Shown piece after piece: positions 1 through 13,573 of a stretch of 64,000 nucleotides of DNA. The notes beneath the pieces were generated by a model. It worked only from the letters and a program-made list of their open reading frames with translations, searched no databases and had not been told where the DNA came from. Location of the stretch: positions 15,300,501 to 15,364,500 of the forward strand of contig JAJNNQ010000019.1 of assembly GCA_027886175.1 (NCBI GenBank), given 5' to 3'. A program made the position numbers and the translations under genes. Source of the DNA: Phylloscopus collybita (Eukaryota; Chordata; Aves; Passeriformes; Phylloscopidae). Positions within the stretch are counted from its first letter, which is position 1, and each line of letters opens with the position of its first letter.

Positions 1-174
1 CTGAATGAGGAAGGTTTTTAGCAGTGGGGAGGTGGTGAGGCAGCCAAGGGTCTGTCTGAGCCAGGGGAACAGGAGAATGTGCAGGGAGCTGCCGTGCAAC
101 CTGCGCCTTCCACTTCAAACAGAGCCTTGAACAGCAACAGGGATGAAACTCTGCTGTGAGCATCTCTTGGTTTG

Positions 175-900
175 GAAAGACAGGTATCTGACAGGGAAAG
201 CTGGAGTTTCCCTTAAAATGGGGAATGTAAACCCCTCATCCCCTGCCAAATTATAATTTTGCAATTAAGGGCTTTCAGGCAAAGATTTGGGAATAGGAAT
301 AACAGTTCTTTACAAGGAATATTAACAATAAAAATGTAGTAGAAAAACAAAACCACCCAACCAAACCAGCAAACAAACAAACAACAACAATTTTGGAGAA
401 CCCTGACAGAGCAACTTCCCTGTTGGTCAGGGTGTTGGAAGCAGTCCAAAAGTGAGTCCTCTTGGAGTGGCAGATGTGGTTCTGGTGGAGTAGAGATGAT
501 CCTGTAGAACCAGGGTCCAGTGGTGGTGAGAAGGGGTCCAGTCTTCCTCCAGGAACTGGGTGAAGCTGGATACTTTCTGTTCCTATGTCTCAGTTTTATC
601 CAGGTAGGAATGGTTGGCTCCCTCCACTGGGTGGAGCATCTCACAATTGGATGATGGAATGTGGATGTTCTACTTTGGGGATGTGTGCTTTTAGGGGTGT
701 CTTAATGGTCCATTAGCAGAAAATATTCCCCTGGAGGGAGGAGGGGGGGTGGGGTGGGTGCAAGAGATAAGAAACACTGCCCCACCTGGTTTTAACTGTT
801 GGCCCATTATCAAAAGGCACCCACCCCCCTCCTCCCAGAGTTACAAGAGATAAAGAAGAACATTTCCCCAACTGCTTTCAGCAGATGAAATAGAATACAC
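175..900 (-). mobile_element. ERV-like interspersed repeat, copy 1
   Basis: Shares long stretches with 27355-27965: GGAAAGACAGGT, GCTTTCAGGCAAAGAT, AACAGTTCTT, GGTTCTGGTGGA and GAGATGATCCTG occur in the same order. The minus-strand translations of both copies resemble each other (for example PPEPHL followed by LQED). The family is not identified by name and strand is tentative. Confidence 0.55.
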
Positions 901-1173
901 ACATTGGGTTCCATAACCCAAGACAGAGCACAGCCCCCAGAGCCTGGCCTGGCAGCCAGGGGATCTCTGAGCTCCCACTGACACCTCCTTTAATGCTCTG
1001 CACCGCCCAGTGAGCCCTTCACAGCCCTGAGAGCACCTGAGCGAGCACCTTGCCCTTCTCTTGGACAACACAGGGAGAGCTCAGAGCTGCTGGAAAGATT
1101 TGAGGCAGCTCTGGGTGAGTGAAAGGCTCAGGGGGCTCTGCCAGCCTGCCCTCGTTCCCCTCCACCTGGGCAG

Positions 1174-1604
1174 CAGGAGGAGGAGAAGGAGGAAGAGGAG
1201 GAGGAAAAGGAGAAGAAGGAAAAGGAGAAGAAGGAAAAGGAGGAGGAAGAGAAGAAGGAGGAGGAGAAGGAGGAGGAAGAGGAGCAGGAAGAAGAGGAGT
1301 AGGAAGAGAAGGAAAAAGAAGAAGGAGAAAGAAGAGGAGGAGGAGAAGGAGGAGCAAGAAAAGGAGAAGAAAGAGGAGGAGAAAGAGAAGAAGAAGGAAG
1401 AGGAAAAGGAGGAGCAGGAGTAAGAGAAGGGATAAGAAGGAGGAGGAAGAGAAGGAGGAGGAGAAGGAGGAAGAGGAGCAAGAAGAAGTGGAGTAGGAAG
1501 AGAAGGAAAAAGAAGAAGGAGGAAGAGGAGGAGGAGGAAAAGGAGGAGGAGAAGGAGGAGGTGAAGCAGAAGAAGGGAGGAAGAAGAGGAGCAGGAGGAG
1601 AAGG
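1174..1604 (+). repeat. GGA/GAA purine-rich simple-repeat tract
   Basis: About 430 bp of almost pure A/G built from AGG, GAGGA and AAGAAGG units. It explains the long low-complexity ORFs on both strands here (Lys/Arg/Glu-rich on +, Leu/Phe/Ser/Pro-rich on -), which are not genes. Confidence 0.97.
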
Positions 1605-2177
1605 GCTGCGGCAGAAGTGCAGAAATGAGACTGGTTTGGGGAGGTCAATTCAAATGATGCCATCACCTCTGGGATTTCCAAGGTCAGGGGTGGGATGGAT
1701 GCAAGGCCAAGGTCCAAAATCCAAGTGGGACACAAGCACAGGTCAAGAAATCCATGAATTCTCCATCCACGTTCTCCATCCCAGTGAAAAGTCATACCCA
1801 CAACAGGCTCTGCCTGATGCAGTGACCTTGAGGAGCCCTTAGCTGTGACAAATCCTACAAAAAATGCTCTGTGCATCTGTTGGGATATTAGGAAAGATCT
1901 CAGGGAGGTCAGGTGTGCAGGCAGGTTTATTACAGAGGATGCAACCCTGATAAATCCACATTTACCAGCAGCTGCAGGCACTGTGACCCTGCCTGGCCCT
2001 TCCCAGCCTCTGCTGTAAACCATGTGCTCAGCAGCCTTATTTTAATGATTATTTATCCTTTATCAGGGTTATTTTAGATTGTATTGTGTCTGGAGGAGCT
2101 TCCAGAGGCAGCTGAGGATGGTGGAGTTTTGTCAAGGCAGGCAGCACCTCCTCTTGTGGTAAAAAAAAATAAAAAAT

Positions 2178-2222
<45 letters not shown>

Positions 2223-4559
2223 TCAAAAAATCACTGAATTGGTACCAGCACTCCAAAATCTGAGCTCCCATTAATTCCTAAGGGATTTGCAGAGAGGGTC
2301 TGGCCACAGTGAGCCAGATCTCCTGTGCTGGTAGAAATGATATTTAATTGGAGTGAAGGGAATAGAATTAATTAATAGAATTAATGCAGTGGGAGAATCA
2401 ACTCTCTAGTTGAGGTGGGTGTTTTATTCCTCAAAGGAATAATTTCTTTAAAGGGCAAGTTAGGACCCACTAAACAGTGCAGCACTGCTGGAGACAGGGG
2501 ATTTCAGGGTAAAATAAAGCAGAAAATTATGTGGTGATAATTGTGTCTGGAGCGATCTTAAAGGATTGGGGAGGGCAAGAATGAAAAATAGAAATGAAAA
2601 AACAAATCTAAAATGAGAAATTATTCATTGTGGGTGCCTGTGAAGTGACTTCCTTGGCCTGGGAGGCTGCCAGATCATTTTGGGGACTGAGAGCTCCCTG
2701 ATTTCCTTGCCAGCCCTGGGAAAAGCATCCAGGTGAAGGAAATGTCTGACAGGCAGCTTTTGCTTGAGAGCAAAATCTGGTTTTTATTTCAGTAGCAGTG
2801 ACATTTCTTTTTGTCATGTCCAGGCTCTTTTATTCCCTCAAATGCTGCAGCTTTGGGTGGAAGGAGTCTGGCAGCCACACCTGGAACTTGTTTTCCAAAA
2901 ATAACATTTACTTTTGGCTAATTTAATACTTTGCAACTTCTCAGGATGAGTTTTTCGTTTGCTTTCTGAGGGGCTGTGTAAATATGAATAAAAGTCAGTT
3001 GTTTCACGAGCAGGGAAGAAAATAAAATACATATTAAAAAAAAAAAAAAAAAAAAAAGAAGCTCCTTTGGCAAACACCCACATGGAAGTTTTTAAAAGGA
3101 GCCTCAAACTGCATCTGTAGGCTGCAGCTACTCCTCCACCCCTGAGTATCCCTGTACTCCAGAGAGGGAGTGCAAACAGGAAATCACCATTTAAAAGCCA
3201 CTTTTTGGGGTGGTTTTTTTTTTTTTTTTTTTGTAAACAGCCCCACAGTTTGCAGCTGCCCCCACGCGTTCCTGTGCTGCCAGGTGTGAGCCTGGGAAGA
3301 AGGAGGGAATTCTAGAGGTGTGCTGGGCAGGCTGGGAATTCCCTTCTGCAGCTCCTTTATGGAAAAACCTGCCAAGTTCTGCTTTTCTGTGGCACAGTTT
3401 GGAGCCTCTGCAGTTGTTGGGGGCTGGGCTGCTCAGGCCCAGCTGATGCATAACCAGGGTTTGGCACAAGAACTGAGACCAGGACAGAAAGGAGCTTCAA
3501 CAGGTGAGAGTGAAGGAATTTTGGTGGAAAAAAAAATGCCCCAAAGCTCCTTGAATTAAGAGGATTTCCAACCCTCCTTGCCAGCAGGAGCTCTTGCCCT
3601 GCCTCAGATGAATGAATCTACAGAGGACAATCTTTTATGTCACTTTCTTCACAGAAATTTCAGGTCTCTCTTAAGCTGCTTTACCCAGTTGTGACCATGC
3701 CTTTTTCTTGTTTAAAACCACAGAATTTCAAAATAAAGACCTTCACGGATGCTGCCTGTGCCCTTCCCAGCCTCACAGACCATCCCATCCATAAACCCCT
3801 GCAGTCTGAGCATGCTGCAACCTCCAAACTAATTTAGCACAGGAGGAACACACCCTGAGTCCAGGTGAGCTCAAGAATAAAGGAATATCTCACTCCTGAG
3901 AACTCTGGAGGTGATTGAATACTGATCTTTACACTGGAGGTGTAGATGAATTTTTGATGAAGAAGTACGAATCACAAATCACTCTGGCAATTCAGATTCT
4001 TTCCTGTGCTAATTTGTGGGCCATTCGTTGCAATTTTGGGGGTTTTTGTTCAGTTCCAAGAGACATAAAAGTCACAGGCTGCTGATCCCTTTGTCCTGTT
4101 GAATTATCTCAGGGACTAAACCAGGTTTTCATTGCTAATCCTTGCCGCTGTAAACTCAGAACTAATTAATAACTAATGTCCAATATTCAGTTAAAAATCT
4201 GCTGTTCCCATGGGAGTTCTCACCAGTTTATTTGCTGGAACATTCATGGTGGCTGTAAATGGCAAAAAGTCAGAGATCCTTTGTGCCTGGGAACAAAAAG
4301 TGAAAATTTTCTTCTCACGAGCAGCACGAGAACTGCAGAACGCTCTCAGGGTGATTTCTAGAAGCTTCTTTTTGGTAATTTCAGAAGGAAATGGAGGGGA
4401 GCAGTCAGTCCTGCTGGCCTGGGAAGGGTCTGGGAGGCTGAGCTTTGAGAAGGGCTGGCCAAGTAGAGCCAGGGTTTGAAGGCCTCCTTGTGGGAACTGA
4501 AAAAGCAGAGGACTTTGACACCCTTGCAATAAGCTCACACAGACAGAGATTGGAAACAG

Positions 4560-4903
4560 AGTTGAGTTTTAGGCCTCAAAATATTTGGAGCATAGAAAGC
4601 TTTTGAGCTGCAAAAAAATATAAACCAAGCAACTCTTGTGTGCTGTAAGGTGCACGTGCAGTGTTTAGGGATTGGCTCAAGTAGATGCTTGTAAGCTTTT
4701 AGCATCAGCCTATTGGCTAAAAAACTTTTAAAAGGCCTTGGAACAAAGAGAACTTTGGCTTCTGTTGTTGTGTTGGGTGAGTTTTACCATCTTTTATGTC
4801 CCTGCCTTCACTGAGACTGATAATGAAATAAAAAACTCGTAAAATGCTGTGAAATAAAAAACTCTCAGTCGCCCCATCCTGTTATTGGTGAATAGATCCA
4901 ACA
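4560..4903 (+). mobile_element. Possible LTR 3' portion
   Basis: Two AATAAA signals (near 4830 and 4856) lie in a short repeated context (GAAATAAAAAACTC twice), and the segment ends in CCAACA at 4903. A matching TG start was not located, so this may be a truncated LTR or unrelated sequence. Confidence 0.3.
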
Positions 4904-5253
4904 CCTCCTGTCAGGAGGAACTTCAGAGAGGTTGGGATGAGCTGGACCTTCTGCAGGAGAGAGTCTGGGAAAAGAGGCTGGGAAGTGGCAGGGATGGACC
5001 TGCCAGAGAGATTTTTTTTTTTTTTCCCCAATGGATGTGGTGGGGTGGAACACGTGGCGTTGGATGGTGTTGGATCCCTACCTCCAAACATGGAGCTGAG
5101 AGCTGCCCAGAGCTCCAGGCAGTGGGGGGTCCTCAGCACTTCCTCCTGTCCCTGGAAGGTTTCTGGTGAAGGTTGTGCCTGTTGTTTGCTCAGCACCCCT
5201 GTCCATCCCTCACCGCTAGAGAATCCCAGACCCCTGAGGCTGGAAAGGCCCTC

Positions 5254-5721
5254 TGTGGGAAATGGATCTGCAGAGGATTCCCAAAGCCTGACAGAATGCT
5301 CACCCAGCCTTGTGCATCTGTGTGCAAACCCTGAGAGGAGCTGTGCTGGCTGAGAAAGGCCCTGGGACAGGACAGACACTGCTGAGAGAGAAACTGAACT
5401 GGGAACAAGTTTCAAACCACGGCCTTGCAACCAGAGCAGGTGTTTTGGAGAAACAGAACCATGAAAGGTGTATTGTAGTAGGATTCATGAGGGGTCATTT
5501 TAGATGATTGGCTTTAAGGCATCAGCAGCATTGTGTGGCAGAAGCTGGCAGGCCAAGGAACGCTTATCATGGGATGGAATTAGGAAATAGTTTGGCTTCT
5601 GATTGTGAATTGTAACATCTGCACCGCCTCACCCTTCTCATCAGACTGAACGTGGAATAAAATCTTTTAGAACACCTCTCAGGAGCCCCATCTCTGGGTC
5701 AGCAAAAGGGTTTTCCCAACA
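5254..5721 (+). mobile_element. Solo LTR, family 1, + orientation
   Basis: Begins TGTGGGAA and ends TTCCCAACA, near-perfect inverted LTR termini with TG...CA. An AATAAA lies near 5657, about 65 bp from the end, as expected for the R/U5 part. About 300 bp of it is repeated in reverse complement at 26640-26982. No internal retroviral sequence adjoins it. Confidence 0.75.
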
Positions 5722-5729
5722 CCCACCCA

Positions 5730-5815
5730 GCCCAAGCTGTGCCTGCTCCCCACCTTGTCCCCAGCCCAGAGCTCTGAGTGTCACCTCCAGGGATGGGGAT
5801 CCAAACCTGCTGGGC
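5730..5815 (-). mobile_element. CR1 LINE 3' fragment
   Basis: Contains CCTTGTCCCCAGCCCAGAGC and CACCTCCAGGGATGGGG, the reverse complement of the CR1 3' region repeated at 18290-18680 and 29820-30080. Adjoins the LTR ending at 5721. Confidence 0.6.
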
Positions 5816-7688
5816 CAGCCCCTGCCAGTGTCCGGGCACCTTTTCCATGCAGGAATTCCTGCCGATGGCCAGCTGTGATGCTTTTACACCTGCTCAAGGT
5901 GCGAGGCAGCGGGGGCTGCTCTGAGCTCTGCAAACAGCGCCAGGGGAGAGTGGATATTATTTATTGAGCGTGATAAAGCAGCAGCAGTGGGTTAATCAAA
6001 CACTCATTAGCCGCAGGTCGGGCTATAATTAGAGAGCCTGGTGCGGTCGGCCACTCGTCCCTGGATGCCAGCAGTCAGACACTGAGTGTCTGGGATAAAT
6101 CGGGATTAGTTTGGGAAGCAGAAGTGCCCTCGGGCTCGGATGGAGCTGCCCGGGGATCTCCGTGCCTCCCTTTATCCCGGCAATTGAGGGAGCGCAGGGC
6201 TCTCAAGTGGCACTTGATGCTCTCCGAGTTGGGGGAAATCTTGAACAAAAGCTCCAAAGAGCTCTCCCGAGTAATTAAACCTCATCTGAAAGAGCCTGAA
6301 ATCCCAGCGGGTGCCAAGGAGCTCTTTTCTCTCCTGTGACAGGCAAGTTCTGCTCCTCCAGCACGGGTTTATATTTTACACGGGTGTTTTTCCCCTTCTC
6401 CGCGCTATTTTAGGAACCAAATCTCCACAATTCCATTGTGTGAACATCAGAAGCTTCTCCTCCTTGGAGAGGCAGCGAGATCCTGGCAGCTCACGTGTGG
6501 AAGGAAAGCAAACGCCTCGCTCAGCTCCAGCTGCACTCCCGGGCTTGTGCTGAGCCCTCCAGGGAATAATTTGGGAAATGGTGTTTAAGGAATGAAGGGC
6601 TGGAGGAGGCGGCAGGAAAACGCTGGATAAATGCTCATCCCTCTGGATACAGCACCCCATGCTCACACCCTTGGGTGCCCCTGCAGTGCCCTCACATGCC
6701 AGTTCATCTCTTCAGTCACAACCATTTCCTGTACCAGCATTGTTGTCGATTGGCACTGAAAATATCAAGAAGGCGAATTTATTCTTCTCTAATTCCTGCT
6801 GATTTGCCAAATTCTGTCCCTCATCTTTAACTCCTGATAAACTGCATTCTTTAGGAGCTGTTTTATTATTGTGCTGGAGAGCAGCCTTGGATTGATAGAT
6901 TTATAATTACCTAGATTATCCCTTTATTCTTTCAAAACATTGATATTCTTGTTTGTTAACTCTGATTGTCCAAGTTTACTGGAAATCAAGACCAACCAAG
7001 TGTGAATTTCCTTACCCAGCTCTTTAAAACTCGTTTTAAAGACAAAGATGCCATTACCTGCACTTGCTAATCTGGAAGTGACCAGCATTAGTAACTGCTG
7101 TTTAATCTGTGGGGATGGAAAACTTCACCACTTGATAGGGTCCCCAAAATAAAATCACAGAATCCTTCGGGTTGGAAAAGACCTTCAAGATCACAGAAGT
7201 ATTTTTTTTTATATGCTTCAAGATTTTGAAGTATTTATTGGCTGTGTGTCTCTTCTTAAATCAATTTAATCATCACCAACTTAAATATTTTCCACCTGAT
7301 CAGCCTCGTTTTAATTATTTTATTTTACCAGTATGTCCTAAACCAAGCTCTTCTGCAGATTTGTCTGCAACTCTTATTGCTTTCTGACAATTCCTAAACT
7401 TTTATCATAAATCCACAGCTCCCAGCTTCCCCTTTTTCTGTGTTTTTGGAAGCTTTTATCCTCTGTGTTTTTGCACAGCTGTGACCTCTGCCCTGAGCCT
7501 GCCCACGGGCTTTGAGGTGCTGCAGGTTTGTGACCTGGTGCTTCTCAGTCTCTTCCATTTCCATCCTTCCTCCTGTTCAGCTCCCTGCTTCCAACTCTGG
7601 TGAAACCAGGAGATTCTGTCCACCAAACCGCCCTGCAGAGCTGGAATCACAGGTGGTGCAATCCAGCACAGCCCAAGTGATTCCTTAG

Positions 7689-8112
7689 TGTTGTGTTTTA
7701 TCTTCTTTTTGCCAGGTCAGGATTAAACGCTCCAGATGATATTTCTTGTTTGGAGTCAGATGTTTATTAATTCTTATCTCTATCACAGTCTCACAAACCC
7801 TGAGTTCTACAGCACTGCTAGCTAACAAACTGAAAATGGAGCCCTGTCTCTCTCTCTACAAGGCCTTTAAAGGATAAACTGTCCAATTAGGAAATGACAC
7901 CTAGATTATTTTTACTTTTAACCCAATAACCAACCACCCATGGCCCACAATGTGGATTTTTCTACTCAATTACAAAACACCCCCCAGAGCCATGGAGAAG
8001 AAGGTGAAAAAGAAGGACTCAGCCTTTGCCCTAAAACCTCCATCCTGCTTTGTCTATATATTACTGTATTCTAAACCCTTAAACTCTGAGTTTTGCACCC
8101 TGTGATATCACA
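7689..8112 (-). mobile_element. Solo LTR, family 3, antisense
   Basis: TGTTGTG at the left border and GATATCACA at the right border give TG...CA ends over about 424 bp. Read on the minus strand it has an AATAAA about 80 bp from its end and a TATATAGAC sequence nearer the start. No related copy was noticed in the window. Confidence 0.55.
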
Positions 8113-8588
8113 CACTTCCATTCAAACCACACACCCACAATCCCAGCGCCGTCACTCAATTTTGGGAGCCTTCTCCATGCCCTCAGCTGGAATGCAGGGT
8201 TTGCTTGGGGGTCAGTGCCTGGCAGCACAGAAAGCCTGGAATTCTCAGTGCCCAGGGTTCCAACAGCTCAGAGTCACACAGGAGCAGTTAGAGCAAGGAA
8301 AGACACCCAGGCCAGGAGATCCTCCCGTTTCTGCTGAAGTCCAGCTGCAGAACCTGGGTCTTGGCATTGGCCTTCAAAGCAGGAGCTGATTTCCTGCTTG
8401 CTTTTCACAGCCTCCAAACCCAGCTTATGGCAGCAATAAAAATAAACCAGAGGCATTTAATTCTGGCACAACAAAGCTGTGGTTGTGCCTGAGCTCCAGA
8501 TGGGCAGCGGAAGGAGCCCAGCACACAACAACCTGTGCAGGAAATGGGGCAGGAGCTGAGGGCAGTGGGAAAGACAAGTGGTCTTGTC

Positions 8589-8959
8589 AGGAGAAACCAG
8601 AATTCGTTTTATGCTGATATCTCAAAGAATGAAACCATGCCAGGTATTTTGCCCTATGGAAGAACTCCAGAGCAGGAGAGTGGATTTTGGGGTTTTTCTC
8701 TCCAAATTCAAGTTGCAGGTCAGGTCTTAGGGACACAGGGGTGAAGCTCTAGACCTCTCACCCTTTTCTTTGCAAAATCCAGCAGCAGTTTTTGAATCAC
8801 CAGCTTCCAGAGTGCCCAAAGAATCACCAGCTGAAGGCTGAAGCTGCAAACAGGGGCCAGACAAATGCTGCCTTTTAGATAAAAAATATCCTTTTCTCTC
8901 CAGCAAATTTTCCTTGCAGAGTGATGTCGAACATCTACACCCTGAATTGCTCCTCGTGC
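8589..8959 (+). repeat. 370-bp direct repeat, copy 1
   Basis: From CAGGAGAAACCAGAATTCG to GAATTGCTCCT. It matches 13574-13939 with few substitutions and small indels. No TG...CA ends, no target-site duplication and no coding content was seen, so it may be a local duplication or an unclassified interspersed repeat. Confidence 0.85.
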
Positions 8960-9297
8960 CATTCCTGCTGTGCTGTGGATGAATCCCCTCTGCAGTGGGG
9001 AATTTTCCTGGCTCACTCAGCCACATTTCCCCTCCTGAGCCTGGGTGATGCAGTGCTGGCCCAGGGGGGTTTGCAAGGCAGGACAGGGACCCAAGGAAGG
9101 GACAGAAATGGGTGACAAAGGCTTGTCTGTGCAGCTGGAAAAGCCAGGGATCCATGGATTGTGGTCGTTTGGAGTGACTCCAGGTAATCCCTGGGATGTT
9201 CCAGCCCTGCCCAGGAGGAAGATTGTTCCTCTCACTGTCCCTGCTGTCTCTGTCACTGCTGGCAGGGCAGCATTGCAGTGTCCCTGTGCCATGGTGA

Positions 9298-9744
9298 TGC
9301 CTTGGGAAGGCTGAGCTGGAACCTCAGAGACTGGACAGAGCTGGAGAATAAAGCAGGGATTTATTGAAAGGCCTTTAGGATACACCTTGGGCAGGACAAG
9401 AGCCTGGCCAGGGCTACACCCAAGGTGGACCCAAAATGGTCACAAAATAGACAAACACTCACAAGGTCTCACACTTTGATAAGCTTTGGTCCATTTGCAT
9501 ATATTGGGGTTTAATTGTCCAGTTACAGCTCCAGGCTGTGAGGTCCCATCCTTCTTGTTCCTCCCTTCAGCCACCCTTGTTTGTGCTGTTGGGCTGAAAG
9601 TTGTCCGTGGTGTGCAGCAGGAACAGGATTTGTTTTGTGTCCCTGCTCTGTGCAGAGCTGAGTGACACTGAGTGTGAGGCTCAGAGCTGCACCCCTGGGC
9701 AGCACAGAACCTGAAAAACATCAAAGCTCAAACTTCAGGGATCA
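9298..9744 (-). mobile_element. LTR family 2, copy A
   Basis: Starts TGCCTTGGGAAGGCT and matches 40150-40578 over ATAAAG-GGGATTTATTAAA-GGCCTT, CACCTTGGGCA, AAGAGCCTGGCCA and the closing AAAGCTCAAACTT. More diverged than the two copies at 39.6-40.6 kb. On the minus strand an AATAAA lies near the end, so the element is antisense. Confidence 0.65.
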
Positions 9745-12700
9745 GTGGGAATGTGCCTCTTCCATGGATCATCTGTTTTTGCTTTGGAGCTTTTCAGACA
9801 AGACACCAGAGGCTTGGTGAGGCAGAGGATCCCAGGCAGCCCCAGGCCCAGGGGGTGTGCAGCCACCCCAGGGGCTGAGCTGAGCACCCCAGAGCTCCTG
9901 CAGCAGGCTGGCAGTGACCAGCAGCACCCCCACGGCAAAGCTGAGGGATTCCCACATTCACCAGCATTTCCAGTCTGCATGGCTTTGTAAACAATTCATC
10001 TGACACAGAATGTGCAGCTGGTGCCTTCCTGGGGCAGCAGTTTCCACACCCTGCTGCTGGTGTGAGGAGAGGGAAAGCTGGAAGGGGTTTTTAGGAAAGG
10101 AAAAGTGAGTTCTGAGGAAGTTTGGTGACTTGTGAGCGGAGAGGGAGCATGGCAGCCCTGCACAGATCAAACACAGGTGGTGAGAAAGGACTCACCCATC
10201 CCTCTTGCTCATTGTTAATAGTTGTTAATTAATCTCTCACTGTGTTTTTGGGCTTCTAGGAGAGCCAGGCTCTCCCGTGGGATGTTCCTCTGGGCTGAGG
10301 TTTGGGAGTGCAGCTGAAGGCTTGGTTTGGAAACCAGAGCTGACAGCAATTGCTGAAGGTGAGAGCAGCGAGCTGTGAGAGCTCATAATGCCCCTGTCAC
10401 AGCAAATGACCCCACAGGTTTTACAGCTGCTCTCTCTCCCCTCGCACACACACAGCCTGGCACAGGCAAAGATCTGCTGCAGATGTCTCTGCTGGGGAAC
10501 AAAGTCACCCTTGAGCAACCCAGGGAACTTTACTGCAGTGAACATTTGATCCAGAGGAACAGGTAGGCACAGCTGCCTCCCCGTGCCCTTCCCCAGGGGA
10601 CAGCCCTTGGACTCTGCTGTCTGTTGGGGCTATTTTGGTGCTCAGGGATGAAATTTAAACTTGAACATCGACAGGATAACCTGATGTGAGGCTGAGGAGG
10701 CACAGAGGGCATGGCTGGGAGCTGTGAGAACCAGGCTGGCACCAAGAAAAGGCTGTTTGCACACAAGGTGTGGCTGCCACTGTCACCCCAGTGCCATCCT
10801 TGGGAACACGAGCCCCTAAACTCAGGGCCCGTGGTTTAGGTGGGCAAGCCAGAGACTTTCCTTAAAGAGCTTTTGAACTAAAAAGACATTTCTCCTGTGT
10901 TCTCTATTTCAAGCTGGACTCAATTTTATTTTTTGGGATGTGTCACGTCCCTCTTTTAATTCCTCTGTTTAAGCAAACTGCTCCATTGTAACCTGCTGGA
11001 ACGATGCTGGATTAAAATCAACCTAACAATCTGTCTCTGCTGACAGCTGAGAGATTTCTTATCAGCTTTGTCCTTCATGGGGAGAAAAGAGAGCAGTGAC
11101 AGGGAAGGCAAGAGGTGCTGTGGGAGGGGGCAGTGCCTTTGGCAGAGGTGGGTGGAAATAAAGCCATTTTACCCAGGAGTGAATGAGATGAATCACTTTG
11201 ATATTTCCTGTTCCTCAAGTGTTGTCATGGGCAGGATATTCTCTTACAACACTTGGAGGGGTTTGGACTGCTCTGCAGGGATGAGCAAGAAATTGTCTTT
11301 GGATTGAGGTGACTCTCACTTCAAAAATGTCAGTTTAATGTGGGCTGGGGAGAGCTGGTCCAGTTAACCTTTGCTAACAACTTCTTTTCCTCTGATAATG
11401 GTGGAGCTCTGAGGAATGGGAAATGTGTAGGGAATCGAGCAACAGCTCTTTTTTAATTCAATCCCAGCTTCAATTCAGCAGATGTTCACTACAGAAAGTG
11501 AGGAGCCTCCTGGAATAATGGATTTAGATGGTAGTGGCAGTCTTTATTTATGTTAGAGTGATTCTGCTGGCCTCAGGAATCACACAGTGGATGGGAGCTG
11601 AATGACTCCCTGCACTTCCAAGAACTCCTGCCTGAGGTTTGGAGGACAGCAATTTCCAGGGGGAGGCTAAACAGTTTCTAAACTGTTTTTGCTCTGTGAT
11701 ACCCCATAAAAAAGGTGTGTCTGCCAGAAAACCACACTGAAATCAGCCATCATCACTGCACACCGCTCTGTGCCCTAGAAAGCTGGCAAAGCATCGTTAT
11801 AAAGGGGATTTCTTATCTTACACTTACAAAGAGAAGGACAAAGTCACTCAGTGATGAGTCCAATCCTTCACTGAGAGCATGAGACATGCAGAAACTAAAT
11901 TGAGTTTACTTTTACACCCCCCTCCCTGCTCTGTGGTGCAGCAGAGCGTGTCACAAATGGGTGATTTTTGATCACTCAGGGGTTATCTCCAAAGGTATTG
12001 GCAGAAGGGGTTTTAATAGGATGTTGTAAAAGTGTGACTTGAGAAAGTTTCAGTGGCAAGGTTCACTCTGTTCCTTACTACAGGGAGGAAAAACACAAAG
12101 GAAAAGAGAGTTAAAATTGATCAGAGTGATTTACAAATGATTTACACAGGGACCAGAGACCCAAAAGGGTCAGGGGGTCCCTCCCATTGAGTTGTGAGGT
12201 TCAGAGTGGAGCTCTTTGCTCTCTAAACTCCTGATGTGGTTTGGGTGCAGCTGGGTCCAGTCTGAGTCTCATGTGCAGAAGGTTTGTGTCTAGTGGAGTT
12301 GCCTACATGGATTTCATTGGAGTTCATTCAGCAGCTGTCTGTGGTGAGTACAGGGCCTCAGCCTTGGCTAAGGAAGTCTCTTCCTCCCAGGTAAGGCATC
12401 TTGTTGTGTTTGAGGAAAGAAGTGTTTGGCTCGAAGTCAGATTGCCCACAATGGGAAAGGTGTGTGTGAGATTCCTGACTTGCTTTGTTCCTTGGTAACT
12501 GAGTCTGGGAAAAGCTGCCACCTGCTATCCAGGTGTTAATGTGGCATCAGTGCTCTGGCACATGCTCATGTGTCACTATTCTCCTCTGAGGGTTTCCTGG
12601 AGGAATTCCTGCCTCTGGAGCCTGTTGCTGGTTTGGTTGAGGGCTCAGATCCATCCCTCCCAGAGCAGAAGGGACAGCCTGGATCTGTCTGGAGGGAAAG

Positions 12701-13573
12701 TGGGGTTTGCAGAATGCTCATTCTGCCTGGGATGTGCACGAGTGGTGGAGCAGCCTCCCAAGCCCAGCACTGCAGGAAATGGGGGTGGGAGCTTCTCACG
12801 GTGACTCAACTCCTGTTGTCATCAGCTGAGCAGTGACAGAAAGTGGAACTTGATGGGGGCTGAGTGGGATGAGAATAAATGGGGTGGGGAATGTGTCAGT
12901 GTCTCGGTGAGCTGGTGCTTGCAGGGAAGATGGTGTGGCCATTGCTGGCACCTGGGGGGACATTTCCATCTCCACTGGGCAGAGCAGGTGAGTCTCTGGT
13001 GCCTGGAGACAGGGTCACCTGTTGGCCACCAGCCAAGCTCTTCTGGCTCTGGCAGGTGAAATCTTTGGTAAATCCCTGGGATGGATCCAGCCATTTATCC
13101 ACATCTTTGCTGGGTTTTCCCATTTCCCTGTGGAGAGGAGGAGGAGAAGAGGCAGAGGCAGGGCAGTGTCTGCCAAGGGGACTCTGGTGTGCCAGGACAG
13201 GCAGGGAGCTGGGCTCAGCTTGGCAGCTGGATCATTCCTGAACTCCCCGGTGCCACCAGTGCAGCCTTTCCATGCTGGTTCCTGGATTGCCTTTGGTTTT
13301 TTGGGGGGGATTTGTCTGTTTGTGAAGGGTTTTTTCCATTTTAGAAATTGTGGTTTTTTGGGAGTTGGTTTGGGTTTGGTTTTTTTTTACTCTTATAAGG
13401 AAGGTTTCAGTTATTGCAGAAGTCTCCATGATAGCAAGATGGTGCAGAGAGTGTGTAACCTCAGTGCACACTGAAATTACACTTTTTTCCCCAGAAGAAC
13501 AAAGGAGGAAAAATGCCCCCCAACTGGAATTTTGACATACAAAATCACTCAAAAGTTTTTCATCCTTTTTGCA

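Noticed and set aside
1019..2023. Long minus-strand ORF rich in Leu/Phe/Ser/Pro and several + strand Lys/Arg/Glu ORFs
   Set aside because: They are translations of the GGA/GAA simple repeat at 1174-1604, with no domain or complex sequence.
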